From the NCBI GenBank assembly GCA_032358165.1, contig JAALGY010000052.1, positions 620,001 to 684,000 on the forward strand: a stretch of 64,000 bases of DNA, given 5' to 3'. This stretch comes from Diplosphaera chodatii (lineage: Eukaryota; Chlorophyta; Trebouxiophyceae; Prasiolales; Stichococcaceae). Both the position numbers and the translations under genes were made by a program. Under the pieces are notes generated by a model. The model saw only the letters and a program-made list of their open reading frames with translations. It had not been told where the DNA came from and made no database searches. This document shows, piece by piece, positions 58,285 to 64,000 of the stretch. Every line of letters starts with the position of its first letter. The first letter of the stretch is position 1.

Positions 58285-60846
58285 ATGGTTCAAAGCTCTG
58301 CACTGAAGGCTGTTCGGCAGTTGATCGAAGGTTTTCTCGTTCAGCAGAGCATCGAGCACGATGATGACATATTAGAGTACGTTGTTGGCGCAATCACAGA
58401 CGACACTGTATCTGCTGACGCCCTGAACGACTTCCTCAGCAGTTGTGCGACACTGACATGGGGCGCTTATAGCCTAGACAGCAGACTGGCCCAGCTCAGC
58501 AGCTTGCTAGTGCAGGTGACGACCGGTGGAACCAGCCAAGTTCAATCATATTGACACAATACCACTGTGCTTGCTAAAAACGAAGTTTAGCGCATTGGGT
58601 TGCAGGTGGCGCAGTGTCAGCTTCAGAGCGACGTGGTTCATGGTCGCAGCACAGGGCTCCAGAGGCGATCAAATAGCGTTGATCGCACTGCACGCTGTCA
58701 TGCTGGCGAACGGCAGCCGGCAGTGATCGTTCATGCTGCTCAAGCGCATCCATATCAACGTGCGCAGCACTCGTGCAATGCCCAGCCAGCCGCGACGCAG
58801 CGACATGCCGTGCCAGACGCCGAGCAGCGCAGTGTCCGGCACAGGACAGTCGCTGTGGATCCCGCCCGCTCCCCTTCTACAGCAGCTCTATTCCCTGTTG
58901 AGAAGGCAGGTTCAGCACCGACTGCCGCTGTGCTACCACTGGTTGCAGCCCTGTGCTTGCTGTCAGAGACTCCTCGGTCGCATGCGCCTGTCTGCCCTGA
59001 CCAAAGGCATGAGCATTCACACGACGTGCAGGATGGCATTGAGGCGGCAGTAGATGGATTCTTGCAGCAGCATGGCGGACCAGCACTGCGGGAGCCCGCC
59101 ATTGCAGAATATGTGCAGGTGCAAACTCGACGCTTGCAATTAGCTACGGCATTGGAGTCAAGAACTGGTCTGACATGCTTCATGCATGCCTGACATCTGC
59201 AGGGACTGCTGGCCGATCGCGATGCTGAGGACGACACAGGGACCGTTGAGCAGCTGGATGACGTACGTCTCATACGCTGGTCATTGCATGCATGCACTGA
59301 TGCTTGGAGGCTGTTTTTGTGACTGTGCAAAAGCTGTTTGGCGTCTCGCAGTATGACCAAGCATGCGGTCTGTTCTACGCCGCATATTGGTGACAAGCAG
59401 GTATTGTGCGGCTTTGACGCTGACTGCTGGGCAGCCCTCGATGAGTTGGCGCGGCATGGCGCCCTGTGCGGCCTCCTGGCAAATGTGAGTGGCATCTCCT
59501 GGCCGAATGGTCTACGTCATGCTCGTTGAACATTGCCCTGCTGTGAAACCAGCTCGATGCCACGTCATACTGGGTCACGCGCGAGGAACCTCCCTGTGCT
59601 CTTGCACAGATTGGCGCCCTGCTCAGGGCATCGGAGCAGGAAGCCAATGCAGCATGTCAGCCGCCCGCACTTGCACCTTCGCTCACTGACAGCACTGCAG
59701 CACATGACGCAGCAGCGGCTTCTGCAAACGGTCATGCTGCAGGGACGGAGGCAGCAGAGGTGGCGGGTGCGGCGAATAGTGCTGCCGAAGCAGACCCGGC
59801 GGCACTGGCCATGCTGCGGGAGCTATGCTGTAACGGGGCCTCACCAGACTTTCTGACACATGTCCTCGTGCGGCGATGTCATGGCGACCTCGAGGTGAGC
59901 AACAGTGCGGGATCTGCTACGTCTATTGCACACATTGGACCATGTGTTGAGCGACACCAGGTGGCGTCTGCGCATTGCAGGGCAGACACACCTGCGATGC
60001 ATCTGAGTGTCCGCTCTGAATGCATCGTCAACGCATGGTTCTGCTGCTTGCAGGCTGCGGCGCAGCAGCTCGTCGACTGGGATGGGGAACTGCCGCAGCA
60101 GGAGGCTGCGTGGCGCAAGTCGGAGGCAGAAGCCAGTGCTGCCAGCGTGCGTGAGGCAGCAGCAGCTGCAGCGGAGCGGCGCCGCCTGTTTGCTCGCTTC
60201 GACCTGCAGGTGACTGCAATGGTAGGAGTCATGAAATGTCAGCCAGCTTGAGTGGTCTGCTTGCCAGATGCTGCAGACTCGGCTGCACAGAGCCATGGTA
60301 ACGGAAGCGCAAACACGATGGTAGTGATGCATGTCAAGCCCTTGCAGGCAGTGCCAGAGGGCGCCAGCAGCGGCCGACGCTCAAAGAAAGGGCAGGCGGA
60401 TGTAGATGCTTGGCAGCCCGCAGACGGCGCCAAGCGCAATGTGCGTCTACTTTGCACTGTCAAACTGTGCCAGCCACATGTGGACCGGCTTGATACAGGC
60501 AGCACACAAAGTGCAAGGTGAATCCACTGGCTGACATGGTCGAGCAGAGTAGGCTATCTTTGCCCAGGTGCGTTACCGCGACGGCAGACTTGTATCGACG
60601 CGCGGAGAGAAGTACATTTCGGAGAGTCTGAAAGACGAATACGATGGAGGAAGTCGTGGCAAAGTGAAGACCAAAGGTACAAATTCGACACTCACCAGCA
60701 GAGGCTAACAATTCTTCTTCTGTATTCCTTCAGTATAACTAGGAAAGGACGGCAGACGGATCCTGAACGTCGCAACTACAGCCGACCATGCAGACAAGCT
60801 TGACTTGCCTCATGTCGCAGGCAAGCGAGGCGTGGGGTTTGTGTAG
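58285..60846 (+). CDS. CUEDC2: CUE-domain protein, CUEDC2-like (spliced)
   Basis: A ubiquitin-binding adaptor in animals. Start at 58285 gives MVQSSALKAVRQLIEGFLVQ and DDDILEYVVGAITDD, matching the N-terminal helical region of CUEDC2. Middle exons are low-complexity. The CUE domain reads ALAMLRELCCNGASPDFLTH and VLVRRCHGDLEAAAQQLVDW, split by an intron after 59893. A helix rich in Ala and Glu follows (60100-60200). The C-terminal box VRYRDGRLVSTRGEKYISES is the best evidence: it aligns with the IRYIDNQVVSTKGE segment near the end of animal CUEDC2. The last exon ends KRGVGFV at TAG 60844-60846. In animals the protein regulates checkpoint and hormone-receptor turnover; the algal role is unknown. 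Confidence 0.83.
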
Positions 60847-61016
60847 CGCACCAAACCAAGACCTGAGCACTGCGACATGGGCACCGCGACATCAACCGTT
60901 ATCGAAATCTGCAACACTAGACGCTGTACAGAAGACGTTGTGATAGGCAATTGACCGACCACCAACGACAGTGTTGACCTGAGATGTACAGGATTGCAGA
61001 AATTTGTTTGCAGTAT

Positions 61017-63415
61017 TCAAGCATTGCCAGATGGTGGACTACCACTTCCGCTGATAATCCTGGCTAGTGGACCGAAAGGAAAGGCAAGGCGCTTGTGCCG
61101 CGAGTCTGCCCTCAATACAAACAACAAGTACCCGAAAACCACAGCTGTCAATCCCGAAAATGTCAAATGCCCAACGTACAGATCCCTGTGACAGAACACC
61201 ATAGCCATCACCGTCTGCGGCTATGAAAGAATCTGACATGCAGCATGCCGGCAGATGATCAGTAGTCACATCATTCAGGTCAAGACTGACAGTATCATTT
61301 GCGCACCCTGTTGCAGTCCGTGCAAGGTACAGGCTCAGCAGCTGCGCCCAGCCGAAGACAGTCCCCCAAGATGACCTGCACACGCCAGCAACCGTCTGGC
61401 ATCTGGACCAGGTCCTCATGCCGCGCCACTTGCAGCTGTGCTGCGGATCAGTGCAACTCAAGCTGCATGTGCATGACGTGACGCGCTAGGCTGGCATTTT
61501 GTGCAGCACCTCACCCCGCAAACCAGACGAGGTCGTCACTGATGAGCGCACGCGGCACCATGAGCGCGTTGCCGGTGGTGGCCAGCAGCACCGTGCCCAG
61601 CGACAGGCCCTCCAGGCTGGCTGGCACCGCAAAGTTCCGCAGCTGCATGCCAGACAGGACGAGCTCGTGTGACATTGCAGCAATGCAGTGCCAAGTACCT
61701 TGGTGGGATTGCAACTCTGAGCCAGTCCGCATCTTGCGCAGCTCGGTTGCAGAGGTACAAGTCTCCCACCAGCTGCGCCAGGGGCTGGAACATGAACAGC
61801 AGCGTGGCGGTCCAGCCCAGCAGGTTGCGCGACAGCGGCTCCAGCGCCGCCGGCAGCCGCCGCAGCCGCCTGGCCAGGAACAGGGCCGACGCGCAGCCCG
61901 CGGCGGCTGCTGCCGGTACTGTGCTGGGCCTAGCTGCAAACACCTGCCAGAGCGCCTGCAAGCACACGCCAGATACTGCCAAGGACGGCTTGCCTCAACG
62001 CTGTCCTAGAGCCATGCAGTGCATGCTGCTGGGCACTGCAGGGACCAAAACCAGCCAGCACCAGCCTCGCCATCTGCCCCAGAAATGCCTGTTGCTGCAG
62101 CCGTGTCAGGTACTTGTTGCCCTGCACTCTGCTCTGCAGGAAGGTCTCTGCCTGCCAGTGCTGCTGCATGTGCTGCACCACAGAAAGCGGCGTGAGGGTG
62201 CGCTGCGCCACACACCAGCTCACCTGCGGCAGGATCACCAGGCCTATCAGGCCCAGCACCTCGCTCCACAGCGCCCACAGGTCGCCGCCGCCCGGCACCG
62301 CAGCCAGCGCGCCGCTCAGCTTGGCGCCGTTCACCAGGGCTGCGGCTGCCACCGCAATGGTGGCGGCGCCAAACGCAACTGGCGGCATGAAGCCCGCCAT
62401 GTAGATCTGCAACGCAGGCACAGAAGTCAGCAGCTGGCGGTGTGTGTCACACGCACACGCGGCATTCAGGGATTGAGCGCTTTGTGCAGCTTCCCACCAC
62501 CGACTGCCAGATGCTGGCAGGGAGCTCACTGAGCATCTCCGCATGCAGCTTCAACAGCGCGAGATCATGCTGCCAGTCACCTGCGCCAGGAGCGCGTAGT
62601 TGCTGCCCACGCCCAGGGCCTGGATGAGCGCCGCCGACGCCTCCCGCCGCCCGATGAAGTACGTCAGCAGCAGCGTGTTGCCCGCCAGCGCCATGCAGAA
62701 GCCCTGCAGCCAACACCACGGGCAGGGCTGTCGGCGCACAGGCTGTGCTGCAATGCGAATGGTGTCCGCTCGGATGTGGCCAGCGTGCTGATGCGATGCT
62801 GACAGTAGGTCATGGTGATGTGCAGCACCGATGCAGCCGACCCAGATGTGTACGCTCACCACCCAGGACAGTGCCGCCAGCGCCTGTGGGTTGCCACCCA
62901 GCAGGTTTTGCGAGTTCAGCACCACCTGCAGGGTAAATTTGGATCTGAACAGGACAGTAGCAATTACATCTTGTGGCTCAGCAGTGCGTGCGTCCAAATT
63001 GCCCTGCGATCAGGCAGTGTCAATGCGGCACTGGCACCTGCGGCAGCAGCAGGAAGACGAACGGAAGTGTGGCGCTGTCGACCAGGCGCGAGCTCGTCGC
63101 GTCCCAGTGCACGATGGCACGATCCAGCGCTGCTGATATCCCGCCGCTGCCACCTCCGAGGCCCTCCGACCCATCAATCGGCAGCGGGGCTGAGGCTGCG
63201 CCGCCACTGGCAGCGCTGCTTCTGACGTTTGCGTCATGTATTCTACGATGTTGAGCATCATAGCTCCTGATCTGTGATATACGTAGCAGCTGCTGTCTAT
63301 GCTGGCATGCCGGGAAACGGAGTGACACGCACGTTGATGCTGGTGCCCGTGATCTGAAGACAGCTGAAACCGCAGCACAATCCGCACATGCAACACGCAG
63401 CGCTGTAAAGCGCAT
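61017..63415 (-). CDS. MEX1: Plastid maltose exporter MEX1 (spliced)
   Basis: An inner-envelope carrier that exports maltose from starch breakdown at night. ATG 63415 opens MRFTALRVACADCAAVSAVF and an Arg/Ser-rich transit peptide. Exon 1 continues VHWDATSSRLVDSATLPFVF and LLLPQ. Then VVLNSQNLLGGNPQALAALS, GFCMALAGNTLLLTYFIGRR and IQALGVGSNYALLAQ. Next IYMAGFMPPVAFGAATIAVA, LVILPQVSWCVAQRT, GWTATLLFMFQPLAQLVGDL and LEGLSLGTVLLATTGNALMV with PRALISDDLVWFAG. The end is SWGTVFGWAQLLSLYLARTA. It joins in phase to DLYVGHLTFSGLTAVVFGYL and finishes PPSGNA at 61017. GWTATLLFM, the GN-LM-PRAL motif and WGT-FGW are MEX1 hallmarks. It is divergent, 250 bp from the next gene. Confidence 0.93.
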
Positions 63416-63665
63416 GCTGCACTGAGTCCTATAGACTGTTATGTCAGAGGCACATGCTTCATCTGTCGGTGCGTGCAGCTGCAGCTGCATCCAGCTTGGT
63501 CCGCTGCCAGCGCATGCCAGCTCAGCTTGACAGCATGCTTCCGGAAGGCAATGAGCGCGTCACTGCGTGCATGTTGCCCTGCAACATCGTATAGGCCAGT
63601 ACACGACGACTCGTGACTTGAGCTCACGTGAGGGTGCGTGCTGTAGTGTACAGGGGAGGGTCGAC
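63416..63665. promoter_or_regulatory. Short divergent promoter region
   Basis: Only 250 bp separate the MEX1 start from the next gene's first exon, so the two may share control elements. No defined motif was identified. Confidence 0.4.
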
Positions 63666-63801
63666 ATGCAGACAGCTCAGCTCGGCTGCCGCCACACCGC
63701 CCTGACGCAGATCGGCGGCAGGCGGCGCGCACCCGCAGCTCGCGGGCATTTCAGAGTGCAGGCAGCTGTTTTGACCATCCCGCGGGAGTACTCCAAGGTG
63801 A
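63666..63801 (+). CDS. First exon of a gene with organelle-type presequence (partial)
   Basis: The ATG at 63666 gives MQTAQLGCRHTALTQIGGRR and RAPAARGHFRVQAAV, an Arg/Ala-rich, acid-free presequence typical of plastid or mitochondrial proteins. It is followed by LTIPREYSK before a GTGAGC donor. The mature start IPREYSKV recalls the opening of MAPEG-family proteins, but eight residues are too few to name it. The remaining gene is beyond the window or in later exons I cannot place. Confidence 0.5.
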
Positions 63802-64000
63802 GCTCCCTCCCACCCCTTCTGCAGACGAGCGCCGCTGGTCATGCGCATCATGTGAACGATGTACATGCATGCCGGCAGGGCAGCATCTGCACCTCTGGGC
63901 AATAAAACACGCAATGTGCGCGGAGAACGGCATTGTACCTCAACATCTGAAGGCACATGCATGCCACATCTGATGCGCATCCGCATCTGCCAGATGGTTT

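Overview
The window is nuclear DNA of a green alga, most probably a chlorophyte of the Trebouxiophyceae type. The genes are broken into many short exons by introns that begin mostly GTGAGT, GTGCGC or GTATGC and end in TGCAG. The gene content combines plastid-lineage proteins (a MEX1 maltose exporter, a BASS4-like carrier, a plastid-type LysM protein) with VTC1, a polyphosphate-complex subunit that land plants lack. No prokaryotic operons, insertion sequences, rRNA, tRNA or CRISPR were seen. All reading was by eye, so gene models marked as spliced are assemblies of recognisable exons. The ends are firm where stated; many internal splice sites are not.

Layout, left to right: the last two exons of an unknown + gene (24-277); a very exon-rich GLG1-type Golgi cysteine-rich-repeat protein (- 803-8292); a peroxisomal sarcosine/pipecolate oxidase-like flavoenzyme (+ 9046-12239); a BTB/POZ protein (+ 12843-13821); the ribosome-biogenesis factor WDR12/Ytm1 (- 14045-17196); a YbaK/ProX-domain protein (+ 17574-19392); organellar EF-Ts (- 19818-22333); an unrecognised coiled-coil protein (+ 22897-25343); and a BASS4/SLC10A7-type transporter (- 25590-27744).

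The central part holds a large secreted protein with a GH99-like core, a Pro/Thr linker and a Cys-rich tail (+ 29030-34164), RPA3 (- 34594-35323), a tail-anchored double-LysM protein (+ 35722-37029), a plastid membrane protein resembling ATP synthase protein I (- 37539-38909), and a divergent mitochondrial-carrier-family protein with a long Ser/Ala insertion (+ 40125-42703).

The right part holds VTC1 (- 43233-44064), a patatin-like lipase (- 44520 to about 46232), a very long chromatin-type gene with SAND-like and extended-PHD segments and a Pro/Gln-rich tail (- 47065-54897), the complex I subunit NDUFS5 (+ 56255-56500, intronless), a TMEM50 homologue (- 56724-57885), a CUEDC2 homologue (+ 58285-60846), the plastid maltose exporter MEX1 (- 61017-63415), and the first exon of another + gene with an organelle-type presequence (63666 to about 63801).

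The genes do not form one pathway. They are a sample of housekeeping functions: plastid export, mitochondrial respiration and translation, peroxisomal oxidation, the secretory pathway, DNA replication and chromatin. The clearest large-scale structure is strand alternation: 18 of 21 adjacent gene pairs lie on opposite strands, giving repeated head-to-head and tail-to-tail pairs. A perfect 15-bp inverted repeat sits in one of the tail-to-tail gaps (19565-19605).
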